A DNA stretch of 64,000 nucleotides from Sphingomonadales bacterium 39-57-19 (GTDB taxonomy: Bacteria > Pseudomonadota > Alphaproteobacteria > Sphingomonadales > Sphingomonadaceae), in assembly GCA_002282385.1 (NCBI GenBank), contig NCJG01000001.1, positions 620,001 to 684,000 on the forward strand, given 5' to 3'. Under the pieces are notes generated by a model that searched no databases, was not told where the DNA came from, and saw only the letters and a program-made list of their open reading frames with translations. Shown here in pieces: positions 35,358 through 44,902 of this stretch. Made by a program: the position numbers and the translations under genes. Within the stretch, counting starts at the first letter, position 1; each line of letters begins with the position of its first letter.

Positions 35358-35517
35358 ATTTGATTATTTCGCGACCGTTTACCGGAGGATCAGGAGATCA
35401 GGAGCCACCAATGGCCGCGGACGTCGTTGACAGCCGTGGACATAAACACCGCGCATTTGCGCGAAGCGGGGTCTCCATCAGGGCAAGCGTCCGCGAACAC
35501 GGCGGGCGTTATCGGGC

Positions 35518-36657
35518 CTAGCCAACCTTGCGCACAAAAACGGACCCCGCCGAATAACCCGCGCCAAATGAGCAAATAAGGCCAAGGTCGCCTGCTTTCA
35601 GGTCCTGATTATGCTTGTGGAAGGCGATTATGGAACCCGCGCTTGAGGTGTTGGCATAGGTGTCGAGAACCGTTGGGCTCTCATCCTCAACGGCTTCATG
35701 CCCGAGCACCTTTTGCGCGATGAGCCGGTTCATTCCGGTATTGGCCTGATGCAGCCACAAGCGACGCAAATCTGCACCCGAAAGGCCAAGGCTTTCAGCG
35801 TGCTCGAGGATCATCTGCCCAACCATTGGCACGACTTCCTTGAAAACCTTCCGGCCTTCTTGGACGAACAATTTGTCATTGCGCGGTCCGCTCTGATCGA
35901 CCGGGCCATTGCCATCCGCGCGATTTAGAAACCCGAAGTTGTTACGGATATTGTTCGAAAACTGGGTTTTCAAACGCGTGCCCAATATTTCCCAATGTTG
36001 CGCTGGCGCCAAATCCTTTGCTTCGACCAAAATGGCGGTTGCCACGTCACCAAAGATAAAGTGGCTGTCACGATCGCGCCAGTTGAGATGGCCGGATGTG
36101 ATTTCGGGATTTACGACCAATACAGAACGGGCGTTGCCGCTGCGGATATAGTCGGCAGCCGTCTGGATGCCGAAAGTAGCCGACGAACAAGCGACATTCA
36201 TATCAAAGGCGAAGCCGCGCTGCATGCCCAATTCATGCTGAATCTCGACCGCCATGGCAGGATAGGCACGCTGCATATTGGACGCGGCGCACAAAACAGC
36301 ATCAACGTCGGCAATGTCGCGGCCAGCCTTGGCCAATGCGTCCCGGCATGCCGCCACACCGATTTCCGCCATAAGCGAAATCTGGTCATTCGGACGCTCT
36401 GCGTACCGTGGCTCCATAATGTCCGGATCTAATATCGCGGTTTTGTCCATAACATGGCGCGACTTTATGCCGCTGGCCTTTTCCACAAACTCAACCGAGC
36501 TGTGCGTCAGTGGCTCTGCATCGGGATGCGCGGCGTTATACCGATCGGCATAAGCGTTAAAGCTGGCAACAAGCTCCGCATTGCTGATGGTATCGGTTGG
36601 CGTGAATAAGCCAGTAGCTGAAATGACCGGTATGGCGCCGTGCGCTGAATGCGACAT
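35518..36657 (-). CDS. beta-ketoacyl-ACP synthase III-like (FabH family)
   Basis: A thiolase-fold condensing enzyme of 379 residues, longer than housekeeping FabH (about 320). The active-site triad is complete: Cys157 in NVACSSATFGIQ, His303 in LWLHQANTGMNR and Asn336 in YANTSSAGS. The extra N-terminal segment (about residues 20-60) and the RDRDSHFIFGD motif match the longer FabH-like proteins found in alphaproteobacteria, whose acyl substrate is uncertain. plsX and fabD are not adjacent, unlike the usual fabH locus, so a secondary role in lipid or secondary metabolism is more likely than general fatty acid initiation. Confidence 0.85.
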   Translation of the reverse strand: MSHSAHGAIPVISATGLFTPTDTISNAELVASFNAYADRYNAAHPDAEPLTHSSVEFVEKASGIKSRHVMDKTAILDPDIMEPRYAERPNDQISLMAEIGVAACRDALAKAGRDIADVDAVLCAASNMQRAYPAMAVEIQHELGMQRGFAFDMNVACSSATFGIQTAADYIRSGNARSVLVVNPEITSGHLNWRDRDSHFIFGDVATAILVEAKDLAPAQHWEILGTRLKTQFSNNIRNNFGFLNRADGNGPVDQSGPRNDKLFVQEGRKVFKEVVPMVGQMILEHAESLGLSGADLRRLWLHQANTGMNRLIAQKVLGHEAVEDESPTVLDTYANTSSAGSIIAFHKHNQDLKAGDLGLICSFGAGYSAGSVFVRKVG

Positions 36658-36778
36658 GTTTTTTCCCGCTTGTTTTTGTGATTGCGTCCGCGTGCCTAGC
36701 GCTTGCGTATTTATGAAACAAGACGTTTGAAAAGGTTTGTAACGCAGTTATGGAAGCAACGGGGGAGGAAGACAAAAT

Positions 36779-37384
36779 ATGTCTTTGAAGGAACGTCAGC
36801 CTAGCTGGTTGTCCCGGCTGGTCAGGCGGGTATTGGTCGGAATATACAAACGCGGCGGATGGCATGCCCATGGCGTCGTGCCCGAATCGCGTAAATTCGT
36901 GTTGATTGCGGCACCGCACACCAGCAACTGGGATTTTGTGTATTTTCTGGGGTTAACAGATGACCTTGGAATAATGCCGCATTTCATGGGGAAATCTTCT
37001 CTCTTCCGTTGGCCATTTACGAACTTCATGCTCGACATGGGCGGCGTCCCGGTGGATCGCACATCGAACAAAAATTATGTTCAGCAGATGATTGATGAAT
37101 TCGGCCGTAGAAAAGAATTCATGCTCACCATTGCCCCTGAAGGTACAAGGGGCAACGTCAAAGCGTGGAAGACGGGTTTTTACCATATCGCGATGGGTGC
37201 CGGCGTGCCGATGGTCGTTGGCATGATGGATTATCAGTCGAAATCCGGTGGCTTAGGACCAGAAATTTGGCCCACAGGCGATTATAAGGCGGACATGAAA
37301 AAGGTCGCCGAAATTTATGCTTCTGTCGTGCCAAAATACCCTGCAAAAGGGATGACCGGCATTTTTGCAAAGGATGAAACATGA
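36779..37384 (+). CDS. 1-acyl-sn-glycerol-3-phosphate acyltransferase-like protein
   Basis: A 201-residue member of the PlsC-like acyltransferases. The catalytic HX4D motif appears as PHTSNWD (about residues 42-48) and the phosphate-binding motif as APEGTRG (about residues 119-125). There is a hydrophobic segment but no long N-terminal membrane anchor. It probably transfers an acyl chain to a glycerolipid-like acceptor; the actual substrate is unknown. A GGGGGAGG stretch lies just upstream. It overlaps the following DUF1295 gene by four bases, indicating coupled translation. Confidence 0.85.
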   Translation: MSLKERQPSWLSRLVRRVLVGIYKRGGWHAHGVVPESRKFVLIAAPHTSNWDFVYFLGLTDDLGIMPHFMGKSSLFRWPFTNFMLDMGGVPVDRTSNKNYVQQMIDEFGRRKEFMLTIAPEGTRGNVKAWKTGFYHIAMGAGVPMVVGMMDYQSKSGGLGPEIWPTGDYKADMKKVAEIYASVVPKYPAKGMTGIFAKDET

Positions 37385-38190
37385 CAGCTATTGGTCAAAC
37401 ACTTGCAATCAACGCGACTGCCCTGCTTGCAGTCATACTTCTGCTCTGGGCGTATTCGGTCAAGATCCGCGATGTTTCGTTCATTGATGCGTTTTGGGCT
37501 TTCGGAATGGTGCTGCTAGCATGGGCAAGCTGGACGCAATCCGATGCACCGGGCGCGCTTTCGCATGTGCTGCTTGGCCTGACCACATTGTGGGGGCTTC
37601 GGCTTTCGCTGCATTTGTGGACACGCTGGCGCGCGCATGGCGAAGATCCGCGTTATGAAAAAATCATGCGCAGTGTGATGGAGAAAAAGGGCTGGAGCTG
37701 GAGCAAAACGTCGCTGCAGTCGGTTTTTCTGACCCAAGCCCCATTGCTGTTCATCACCTGCCTGCCCGCACAGCTCGGCATCGCGTACAGCGATGGCGCG
37801 AACGCAGCTTTAGGTCCGCTCGCATTTGCCGGCGCGATTATTGCGATCATCGGCATATTGTTTGAAACCATTGGCGATGCGCAGCTAAACGCATTCCGGG
37901 CCGACCCTGCCAACAAAGGCAAGGTGCTCGACACTGGCTTATGGCGCTATACTCGGCACCCCAATTACTTTGGCGATGCCTGCACATGGTGGGGTATTTG
38001 GCTCATCGCGTGTGAGACTGGCCTGCCGGGTTGGATCAGCATCATTGGCCCGATCTTCCTGACCTTCACGCTCACCCGCTGGTCGGGCAAGCCGATGCTA
38101 GAATATGGCATGAAGAAAACGCGGCCCGGCTATGCGGAATATGTCGCGCGCACATCAGGCTTCTTCCCGCTGCCGCCAAAGTCGCGCTAA
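37381..38190 (+). CDS. DUF1295 integral membrane protein (steroid 5-alpha-reductase-like)
   Basis: Two hundred and sixty-nine residues with about six hydrophobic segments. The DUF1295/isoprenylcysteine-methyltransferase-like C-terminal signature is visible as LWRYTRHPNYFGDACTWWGI (about residues 183-202), followed by KPMLEYGMKKTRPGYAEYVARTS. The family includes steroid 5-alpha-reductase-like and methyltransferase-like membrane proteins, and no activity is proven for most bacterial members. Coupling to the acyltransferase suggests a lipid-modifying role. It ends 45 bases before the converging rimO. Confidence 0.85.
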   Translation: MTAIGQTLAINATALLAVILLLWAYSVKIRDVSFIDAFWAFGMVLLAWASWTQSDAPGALSHVLLGLTTLWGLRLSLHLWTRWRAHGEDPRYEKIMRSVMEKKGWSWSKTSLQSVFLTQAPLLFITCLPAQLGIAYSDGANAALGPLAFAGAIIAIIGILFETIGDAQLNAFRADPANKGKVLDTGLWRYTRHPNYFGDACTWWGIWLIACETGLPGWISIIGPIFLTFTLTRWSGKPMLEYGMKKTRPGYAEYVARTSGFFPLPPKSR

Positions 38191-38235
38191 GCCGTTAAAG
38201 GCGGGCGCCCGTTACGCTGATTCAGGTGCCTTAAA

Positions 38236-39600
38236 TCAGGCAACAACACCAAACAGGTCGTGCTCGTCCGCGTCCTCGATATCGACCTGCACAATGTCCC
38301 CCGCCTTTAAGCTAGGTGGAACGTCACGCAGATAGACATGGCCATCGATCTCCGGCGCATCGGCTTGCGACCGTCCGGTGGCGCCAACGCTGCCATCTTC
38401 ATCGGCGTCGCCAATCTCGTCGATAATGACGGGGATATTGCGTCCAACCTTTGCGGCAAGCTTCGCAGCGCTAATCGCCGCTGTCTTTTCCATGATACGC
38501 TGGAACCGCTCTTCCTTCACCTCTTCAGGAACAGGGTTTGGCAAATCATTCGCTTGCGCGCCTTCTACGGGTTCAAAACGGAAAGCCCCGACCCGGTCCA
38601 ACTGCGCCTCGTCCAACCAGTCGAGCAGATATTGGAAATCCGCATCGGTTTCTCCCGGAAATCCGACCACAAAGCTTGACCGGATAGCGATATCGGGCGC
38701 GATGTTGCGCCAATTACGAATGCGCTCAAGCACCTTTGCTTCATTGGCGGGGCGCTTCATGGCTTTCAGAACATTCGGCGCGGCATGTTGAAACGGGATA
38801 TCGAGATATGGCGTCAGATACCCTTCGGCCATCAACGGAATAACGTCATCAACATGCGGGTAAGGATAGACATAATGCAGCCGCACCCACGGCGCGATGC
38901 CCTCACTCGTCCGCAAGCTGCCCAATTCGCGGGCGAGGTCCGTCATATGCGCGCGCACCTGACGTCCCTTCCATTCGCGTGGTTCGTGCCGCGTATCAAC
39001 GCCATAAGCAGACGTATCTTGCGAAATAACCAAAAGCTCTTTGGTGCCCGCGGCGACCAGCTTCTCTGCCTCACGCAGCACCGCGTCAATACGCCTGCTC
39101 GCAAGCTTTCCGCGCAACGACGGAATGATGCAGAAGGCGCAGCTGTGGTTGCACCCTTCGGAAATCTTCAAATAGCTGTAATGGCGCGGCGTCAGCTTCA
39201 AGCCGCCTTCGGGTACCAGATCCACAAATGCACCGCGTGTAGGCGGCGCAGCTTCATGAACCGCCGAAACGACGGCTTCATATTGATGCGCACCCGTGAT
39301 CGCGAGCACATCAGGGAAGCGCGCGCGGATGACGTCGGCTTCATTACCCATGCAGCCTGTGACAATCACGCGGCCGTTTTCCGCTATCGCCTCTCCAATG
39401 GCCTCAAGGCTCTCTTCCTTTGCGGAGTCCAGAAAGCCACAGGTATTGACCAGCACAACGTCAGCGCCGGCATAATCGGGCGACAAGCCATAGCCATCGG
39501 CACGCAGCTTTGTAAGGATCCGTTCGCTATCGACCAGCGCCTTGGGACAGCCAAGTGATACCATGCCGACCTTCGGCGCTGCTTTGATTTGAGTTGCCAT
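38236..39600 (-). CDS. rimO: ribosomal protein S12 methylthiotransferase RimO
   Basis: Radical-SAM enzyme that methylthiolates an aspartate of ribosomal protein S12. From [20 protein letters not shown] the product is 454 residues. The start at 39600 is chosen over 39684 because the extra residues do not resemble the family. Visible are the UPF0004 domain with its three cysteines (SLGCPK, NTCGFLD, TGCMGN), the radical-SAM cluster CNHSCAFC near residue 155, [10 protein letters not shown], and a C-terminal TRAM domain ([16 protein letters not shown]). The residues after the cluster and the S12-type TRAM domain separate it from MiaB. Confidence 0.95.
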   Translation of the reverse strand: MATQIKAAPKVGMVSLGCPKALVDSERILTKLRADGYGLSPDYAGADVVLVNTCGFLDSAKEESLEAIGEAIAENGRVIVTGCMGNEADVIRARFPDVLAITGAHQYEAVVSAVHEAAPPTRGAFVDLVPEGGLKLTPRHYSYLKISEGCNHSCAFCIIPSLRGKLASRRIDAVLREAEKLVAAGTKELLVISQDTSAYGVDTRHEPREWKGRQVRAHMTDLARELGSLRTSEGIAPWVRLHYVYPYPHVDDVIPLMAEGYLTPYLDIPFQHAAPNVLKAMKRPANEAKVLERIRNWRNIAPDIAIRSSFVVGFPGETDADFQYLLDWLDEAQLDRVGAFRFEPVEGAQANDLPNPVPEEVKEERFQRIMEKTAAISAAKLAAKVGRNIPVIIDEIGDADEDGSVGATGRSQADAPEIDGHVYLRDVPPSLKAGDIVQVDIEDADEHDLFGVVA

Positions 39601-39683
39601 GATGGCGGGCCGCATAGCGGGTTTCCGCACGCTTGTCACGGGCAGTATAGATTTGCGCTGTGCGTCAGGATAACAATCCAACA

Positions 39684-40190
39684 ATGATCATAAAAATTAC
39701 CAAAGGCACGGATCGCGATTTTCTCGCTATTGTTCGAGATGACGGCTCGACGGAGACCGCAACCTTCCCGAAAAAAGGCGTCACGCCGCATGATGCGATC
39801 CATTATTTCGTCGAAACCGAGTTGAACTTGCCGATGGCATTTTGGGGAATGGTGGCAAAAGGACATAGCCCCGAAGATATTCAGGAAATTGCAAAACAGG
39901 CGGGTCACGCCAGCGCGTCACGGGCCCAAACGCCCAACGAACATATTGTGCAGTTGCTTCAGGCAGAACGCTTGGTGGAATGTTTCGAATCCGACGCGTG
40001 GGGTGCCCCGGCAGATGCCGAAACCTTTATCTCGATTGCCAAAACCGCCTGCGAGGCTTCATTTGTTCCGATGCCTGCGCTGACGCCCCAATCCATTGAG
40101 GCCGTACGCACGCGGATTGCCGCGTTTCAATCCATCTGGTCGGTTGCGAAGGCTGGCCATGTCGCCGAATTTCAGTGGGATGAACTATGA
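39684..40190 (+). CDS. hypothetical protein
   Basis: One hundred and sixty-eight residues from the ATG at 39684; a GTG at 39660 would add eight residues. The protein has no signal peptide or membrane segment. It begins with a short beta-rich part ([20 protein letters not shown]), followed by a mostly helical body (VIHYFVE-like segments, [20 protein letters not shown]). I do not recognise the family. It is divergent from rimO and converges with surE; codon use looks like its neighbours. It is probably a real cytosolic protein. Confidence 0.65.
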   Translation: MIIKITKGTDRDFLAIVRDDGSTETATFPKKGVTPHDAIHYFVETELNLPMAFWGMVAKGHSPEDIQEIAKQAGHASASRAQTPNEHIVQLLQAERLVECFESDAWGAPADAETFISIAKTACEASFVPMPALTPQSIEAVRTRIAAFQSIWSVAKAGHVAEFQWDEL

Positions 40191-40235
40191 TCCCGAACGC
40201 AACGTAACTGGCACGCTGCAGCGAATAGTTTTCCC

Positions 40236-41003
40236 TTACCCGCTGTAAGCGCTCCGAAGATTTGCGAGGGACTCGCTATGGGTGAGGTCAAGCTGCAACG
40301 GGGTCACTGCGATATAGCCATCCTCAATCACCTCAAGGTCGGTATCATGGCCCGGCGTGTGCACCATTCCATGAAGCCCAAACCAATAATAGTCGTAGCC
40401 ACGCGGATCCGTGCCCTTGACGATTGAACCGCGGCTATAGTCATGGAACCCCTGCCGCGCGACTTTTATGCCTTTGACATCCTGCGGCAAGAGCGGCGGG
40501 AAGTTGATGTTGGTTAACGTGCGCGGCGTATGCGGCGTGTCCAATAACGGACGCAACACGCGCTCGCCCCACGCTTCGGCGGCTGAAAAGGGTACGGCAT
40601 CCGCCATACCTTCTTTGCTATATACTTGGCTAAGTGCAATGGAACGGATCCCCGCCAACGCCCCTTCCATCGCCGCAGCGACCGTGCCCGAATAAGTGAT
40701 ATCATCGCCAAGGTTAGCACCGCGGTTGACCCCGGACAAAATCAGGTCGGGCTTGGCATCTTTCATGATGACACCAATGCCGAGCATGACAGAATCCGTC
40801 GGCGTCCCCGCAACCGAGTAATGTTTTTCGCCATGTTGGCGGATTCGCACAGGCTTGGTCAGTGTCAGCGAGTGACCCGCGCCGGAATTTTCCTCAGCCG
40901 GTGCGACAATCCAGATATCATCGCTCAGGGTGCGGGCAATCGCTTCCAACACCTTAAGACCCGGCGCATTTACACCATCATCATTGGTCAATAAAATGCG
41001 CAT
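40236..41003 (-). CDS. surE: 5'/3'-nucleotidase SurE
   Basis: Survival protein E, a metal-dependent nucleoside monophosphate phosphatase. The 255-residue product starts exactly with [15 protein letters not shown], the family's metal-binding N-terminus, so the 70-residue upstream extension in the open frame (inside serS) is rejected. SGAGHSLTLTKPVR, the loop SGVNRGANLGDDITYSGTV and a C-terminal LTHSESLANL are present. It overlaps the serS stop by one base (TGATG). The serS-surE pair is a conserved alphaproteobacterial arrangement. Confidence 0.96.
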   Translation of the reverse strand: MRILLTNDDGVNAPGLKVLEAIARTLSDDIWIVAPAEENSGAGHSLTLTKPVRIRQHGEKHYSVAGTPTDSVMLGIGVIMKDAKPDLILSGVNRGANLGDDITYSGTVAAAMEGALAGIRSIALSQVYSKEGMADAVPFSAAEAWGERVLRPLLDTPHTPRTLTNINFPPLLPQDVKGIKVARQGFHDYSRGSIVKGTDPRGYDYYWFGLHGMVHTPGHDTDLEVIEDGYIAVTPLQLDLTHSESLANLRSAYSG

Positions 41004-42283
41004 CAGGCTGCAATCTCCAGCTTTGTCAGCCCGCCCATATATGGCAGCAGCGCCGCTGGAACGGTCACACTGCCGTCGGCTTGCTGATGATTTTCGAGGA
41101 CGGCAACCAGCGTACGGCCAACGGCCAAGCCAGAACCGTTCAACGTGTGTACGAACACATTGCCTTTGCTGTCCGCAGGGCGGTAGCGCGTGTTCATACG
41201 GCGCGCCTGCCAATCACCGCAGTTCGAACAGCTCGAAATTTCACGGTACAGCCCCTGCCCCGGCAACCAGACCTCAAGGTCATAGGTCTTGCGCGCGCTG
41301 GCACCCATGTCACCTGTGCACAGCAGCATCTTGCGGTACGGCAACTCAAGCGCTTGCAATATACCCTCGGCACTTTCGACCATACGTTCATGTTCAGCAA
41401 CACTGTCTTCGGGGCGGACGATGGAAACCAGCTCCACCTTTTCAAACTGGTGTTGGCGGATCAGGCCTTTCGTATCGCGTCCCGCTGCGCCTGCTTCGGA
41501 ACGGAAACAGGGCGTTAACGCGGTCATACGGATCGGCAACGCGCTCTCGTCCAGAATCTGTTCGCGCACGCTGTTGGTCAGCGATACTTCGGCGGTTGGG
41601 ATAAGCCAACGGCCATCGGTCGTCTGAAAATTGTCTTCGGCAAATTTTGGAAGCTGTCCGGTACCAAACAGCGATTCCTGACGCACCAGATAGGGCGTGG
41701 CGCATTCTGTGTAACCGCGCTGTCCGGTCTGGTAATCCAGCATGAACTGACCAAGCGCACGATTAAGCCGCGCCATTTGTCCGCGCATGAAGGTAAAGCG
41801 TGCGCCTGAAATTGCAACGCCCGTTTCAAAGTCGAGGCCAAGCACTGGGCCCAAGTCAGCATGATCACGCGGTTCAAATTCAAAACTACGGGGGGTTCCC
41901 CACCGCGCGACTTCAACATTTTCTGTCTCGTCTGCACCATCGGGCGTGTCGTCGGCAGGCAAATTGGGCAGCCCGGCGAGCAACGTATCCAATTCTTCGC
42001 CTGCAGCGCGTTCCTGCTCTTCCAATGCCGGCAATGTGTCCTTCAACGCGGCAACTTCGGCTTTCAGCGCCTCTGCGGTCGCGGTATCGCCTTTGCCCAT
42101 GGCAGCACCGATTGCTTTGGACGCTTCATTGCGGCGTGCTTGCGCATTTTGCATTTCGGTCAACAAAGCGCGGCGATTTTCATCCAGCGACAGAACCGAT
42201 GCAGCTACGGGTGCAGCGCCCCTACGGATAAGGGCGGCGTCAAAGGCTTGCGGATTTTCGCGGATATATTTTAGGTCATGCAT
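41003..42283 (-). CDS. serS: seryl-tRNA synthetase
   Basis: Class II aminoacyl-tRNA synthetase that charges tRNA-Ser, 426 residues. It starts [18 protein letters not shown], has the long N-terminal coiled-coil arm that grips tRNA-Ser (about residues 30-100, rich in Ala, Glu and Lys), and the class II core. Motif 2 appears as [21 protein letters not shown] and motif 3 near the C-terminus as [18 protein letters not shown]. It is the first gene of the serS-surE unit. Confidence 0.98.
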   Translation of the reverse strand: MHDLKYIRENPQAFDAALIRRGAAPVAASVLSLDENRRALLTEMQNAQARRNEASKAIGAAMGKGDTATAEALKAEVAALKDTLPALEEQERAAGEELDTLLAGLPNLPADDTPDGADETENVEVARWGTPRSFEFEPRDHADLGPVLGLDFETGVAISGARFTFMRGQMARLNRALGQFMLDYQTGQRGYTECATPYLVRQESLFGTGQLPKFAEDNFQTTDGRWLIPTAEVSLTNSVREQILDESALPIRMTALTPCFRSEAGAAGRDTKGLIRQHQFEKVELVSIVRPEDSVAEHERMVESAEGILQALELPYRKMLLCTGDMGASARKTYDLEVWLPGQGLYREISSCSNCGDWQARRMNTRYRPADSKGNVFVHTLNGSGLAVGRTLVAVLENHQQADGSVTVPAALLPYMGGLTKLEIAA

Positions 42284-42566
42284 GGTGGCTGGCTATGCCG
42301 TTCGCGCATCGGTTTCGCAACGAAAAAGGGCAGCACGAAAACTGCCCATTTCCTGACCTATCGAAATCCGATCATGCGGCCGTGCCAGCTCTCGCCTTCT
42401 TGACGGCACGTCCGCGCGCCGTTTCCACAGCTTTTATGGATTCCATGACAGTCTGTAACATTTGCTGCTTGTGCGGGTTTTGGCGTGAGTCTATAGCGCC
42501 GACGAGAGTGGATTTGGACGCGGCAACCTTGGTTTTGCGGGGCCCGCCAGAGGTGGAGAATCTAAC

Positions 42567-43031
42567 ATGGGCGCAAGCGCCGAGCCTCAAACGAATACCG
42601 GAGAATTGAACAATTCCGGTTATGATATTGACCCTTCATATATCCCCAGCGACGACGAGCCGTTCATGAATGATCGTCAGCTAAAATATTTTGAAAAACA
42701 GCTGGTTGACTGGAAAAACAGTATTTTAGCGGAATCGCAGGGTACGCTGAATCAGCTTCAGGACGGCCCCATGCGCGAACCTGATCTGAACGACCGCGCA
42801 TCGAGCGAAACGGACTGGGGTATCGAATTGCGAACCCGCGACCGTCAGCGCAAACTGATCTCCAAAATCGAATCCGCGCTTCGCCGCATCACCGAAGGCG
42901 AATATGGATATTGTCAGGTAACAGGCGAGCCCATTTCGCTTGCCCGATTGCGCGCCCGCCCCATCGCGACAATGACGCTTGAGGCACAAGAACGTCACGA
43001 GCGGCAGGAACGCGTTTCGCGGGACGATTAA
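42567..43031 (+). CDS. dksA: RNA polymerase-binding transcription factor DksA
   Basis: Binds the RNA polymerase secondary channel and acts with ppGpp on stringent control. The 154-residue product has the coiled coil with the functional tip DLNDRASSETD (Asp73, Asp76 and Ala78 match the DxxDxA motif). The globular part reads GYCQVTGEPISLARLRARPI: only Cys116 remains of the usual four zinc-finger cysteines, so zinc binding is not expected. Such cysteine-poor DksA forms are known in alphaproteobacteria. The start follows GGTGGAG. It is a single gene, divergent from serS across 283 bases. Confidence 0.95.
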   Translation: MGASAEPQTNTGELNNSGYDIDPSYIPSDDEPFMNDRQLKYFEKQLVDWKNSILAESQGTLNQLQDGPMREPDLNDRASSETDWGIELRTRDRQRKLISKIESALRRITEGEYGYCQVTGEPISLARLRARPIATMTLEAQERHERQERVSRDD

Positions 43032-43169
43032 CGCCGCGACGTTCAATGATCATGGTTGATGCAACCATGTAAAATCCATCCGGTTGATCCGCGAATTAAC
43101 CTTTTGGCTACACTTAGCTGGCATTGTCCAAGCCTGAATTATTCCCAATTCTGTGCTTGGTGCTGCATT

Positions 43170-43559
43170 ATGAATGACTCATTCGGCGAAATTAACATGT
43201 CGGCTGCAAAGCGGAGCATGGATCGCGACAGCCTTTTTCTGAAGGCTGTTCTGCGCTTTTCCAACACAAAAAATGAGCACGAAGTGCGCATTCGCAACGT
43301 ATCAGCCGGCGGACTGATGGCTGAAATCCCAACAAACGCTCCGCGCGGTGAACGGGTGGAGATAAAGCTGCACAGCATCGGTTGGGTCAGCGGTCACATT
43401 GCATGGGTAACAGACGGCCGTGTGGGCATTGCGTTTGATCACCCCATCAATCCGAAAGACGCGCGCAAGCCCGCCAATGCCGGCGTGCGCGAACTTCCCC
43501 TTTATCTTCAAAAGCTAAACTCGACGCTGCCCCCACCTGGCAAGCTACGCCGCGTTTAA
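43170..43559 (+). CDS. PilZ domain protein (probable c-di-GMP binder)
   Basis: The ATG at 43170 gives 129 residues. The PilZ c-di-GMP motifs are both present: RxxxR as RSMDR (residues 15-19) and the D/NxSxxG equivalent as NVSAGG in VRIRNVSAGGLMAE. The rest forms the expected short beta-barrel (RVEIKLHSIGWVSGHIAW, then GRVGIAFDHPI). No other domain is fused, so it would act as a small c-di-GMP receptor on an unidentified partner. Upstream in-frame ATG codons (43056) produce an unlikely cysteine/tryptophan-rich leader and are rejected. MSAAKRS at 43197 is an alternative start. Confidence 0.85.
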   Translation: MNDSFGEINMSAAKRSMDRDSLFLKAVLRFSNTKNEHEVRIRNVSAGGLMAEIPTNAPRGERVEIKLHSIGWVSGHIAWVTDGRVGIAFDHPINPKDARKPANAGVRELPLYLQKLNSTLPPPGKLRRV

Positions 43560-43560
43560 A

Positions 43561-44268
43561 TCAATCATCCAAGCAATAGATGTCGACCGGGACGGCAATT
43601 TTGTCGAGCACGCGGCCAACGGGGTAAGCTGACTTACTTCCCTGCTCAATCGCGGCCTCAAGCACGGCGCGCTTCTCGGCGCCATTGATTACCAATATCG
43701 CCGTACGCGCGGTAGCGATTGCAGATGCTGTCAACGTGACGCGGTTGACCGGAGCTTCCGGCGGGAGCGGGTCTGGCGCAACGCCAACGGCGCGCACCTC
43801 TTTGCCACCTTCGAGCGCGGTTTCGAGATCAGGTCCCGGGAATATCGACGCGGTATGCCCATCCGTGCCCATACCCAACCAGACGAGATCAGGCGGCCAA
43901 TGCAGGTCCGCAAGCCGGGCGTTTGCTGCCCCTCCGGCCAATTTATAATCCGCCGCATCGCTGGTGATCGGCAACACGCGCGCGCCTTTCGGGATGAATA
44001 TCTTTGCAATCATCGCAACATTCGACAGCGCATTGTCGACGGGAACCAACCGGTCGTCGGTCGGAATGATCGTCACACTTTTCCAACGGATATTGGCTTG
44101 TGCCAGCTTTTCCAAAATAGGCTTCGGTGTAGAACCGCCGGGGAACGCAACCAGCGCTTGGCCGCGGGCATCAAGTGCACTTTCGATGATGAAGCTGACG
44201 TCGCCGACAACAGCGTCGATCAAATCTTCTGCTGCGTCAAAGTCCCACCATTCAATTTCTTCGGCCAT
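43561..44268 (-). CDS. pgl: 6-phosphogluconolactonase
   Basis: Hydrolyses 6-phosphogluconolactone to 6-phosphogluconate between Zwf and Edd. The 235-residue protein belongs to the SOL/DevB type: ALVAFPGGSTPKPILEKLA, TIIPTDDRLVPVDNALSN, WLGMGTDGHTASIFPG and NRVTLTASAI are all diagnostic of the glucosamine-6-phosphate-isomerase-like fold used by this enzyme. It is the last gene of the Entner-Doudoroff operon, 16 bases after eda. Its 3' end lies one base from the converging PilZ gene. Confidence 0.95.
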   Translation of the reverse strand: MAEEIEWWDFDAAEDLIDAVVGDVSFIIESALDARGQALVAFPGGSTPKPILEKLAQANIRWKSVTIIPTDDRLVPVDNALSNVAMIAKIFIPKGARVLPITSDAADYKLAGGAANARLADLHWPPDLVWLGMGTDGHTASIFPGPDLETALEGGKEVRAVGVAPDPLPPEAPVNRVTLTASAIATARTAILVINGAEKRAVLEAAIEQGSKSAYPVGRVLDKIAVPVDIYCLDD

Positions 44269-44284
44269 GTGCCTTGCGTCTCCG

Positions 44285-44899
44285 TTAGTTGCGTAATGCC
44301 GATGCTGCGCGCGCTGCAGATTCTATCGCGGCAACATCAGGAACGCCTTTACCAACAAGCCAGCTTCCACCAACACATAAAATTTCGGGAACCGCGAGCC
44401 AGTCTGCCGCCATTTCCTGTTTGATGCCGCCGGTTGGGCAGAATTTGCACTGCCCGAACGGGCCGATAAGCGATTTCAGCGCAGGTAGACCGCCATTTGC
44501 TTCCGCCGGAAAGAATTTGAAATGCGTCAGGCCCAGATCAAGTCCGCGCATGATATCGCCCGCGCTCGCGACGCCGGGCAGGAACGGAATATTCTTGGCA
44601 ATGGCGGCTTTGCCCAAATTGTCGGTCAGGCCAGGCGAAACGATAAACTCCGCGCCAGCCGCGATTGCACTGTCGAGGCCTGCCACATCAACAACGGTGC
44701 CTGCACCAACAATTGCGCCCGGCACCTTCTTCATTTCGGCAATGGCATCCAATGCCGCTGCCGTACGCAACGTGACCTCTAACACTGGCAAACCACCCGC
44801 AACCAATGCCTCAGCAATCGCGCGTGCATGCGCCGCATCTTCAATCACCAAAACGGGGATAACGGGCGCAGTGCGCATGATTTTTTCAACGGGCGACAT
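44285..44899 (-). CDS. eda: KDPG aldolase (2-dehydro-3-deoxyphosphogluconate aldolase)
   Basis: Cleaves KDPG to pyruvate and glyceraldehyde 3-phosphate, the final Entner-Doudoroff reaction. The 204-residue TIM-barrel protein carries the catalytic Glu region (GGLPVLEVTLRT), VGAGTVVD, FIVSPG and the Schiff-base lysine in LTHFKFFPAEANGG, followed by PTGGI. The start overlaps no other gene; it begins three bases after the glk stop. Confidence 0.97.
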   Translation of the reverse strand: MSPVEKIMRTAPVIPVLVIEDAAHARAIAEALVAGGLPVLEVTLRTAAALDAIAEMKKVPGAIVGAGTVVDVAGLDSAIAAGAEFIVSPGLTDNLGKAAIAKNIPFLPGVASAGDIMRGLDLGLTHFKFFPAEANGGLPALKSLIGPFGQCKFCPTGGIKQEMAADWLAVPEILCVGGSWLVGKGVPDVAAIESAARAASALRN

Positions 44900-44902
44900 T
44901 GG

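Noticed and set aside
35411..35521. 36-codon plus-strand frame after the PspC gene (begins MAADVVDSRGHKHRAFARSG)
   Set aside because: Purine-rich sequence precedes it, but the product is very short, has no structural feature, and its end overlaps the 3' end of the FabH-like gene.
42372..42590. 72-codon minus-strand frame between serS and dksA, basic and alanine-rich
   Set aside because: It overlaps the dksA start and ribosome binding site and resembles no family I know. A shorter form from 42461 cannot be excluded, but evidence is too thin to list.
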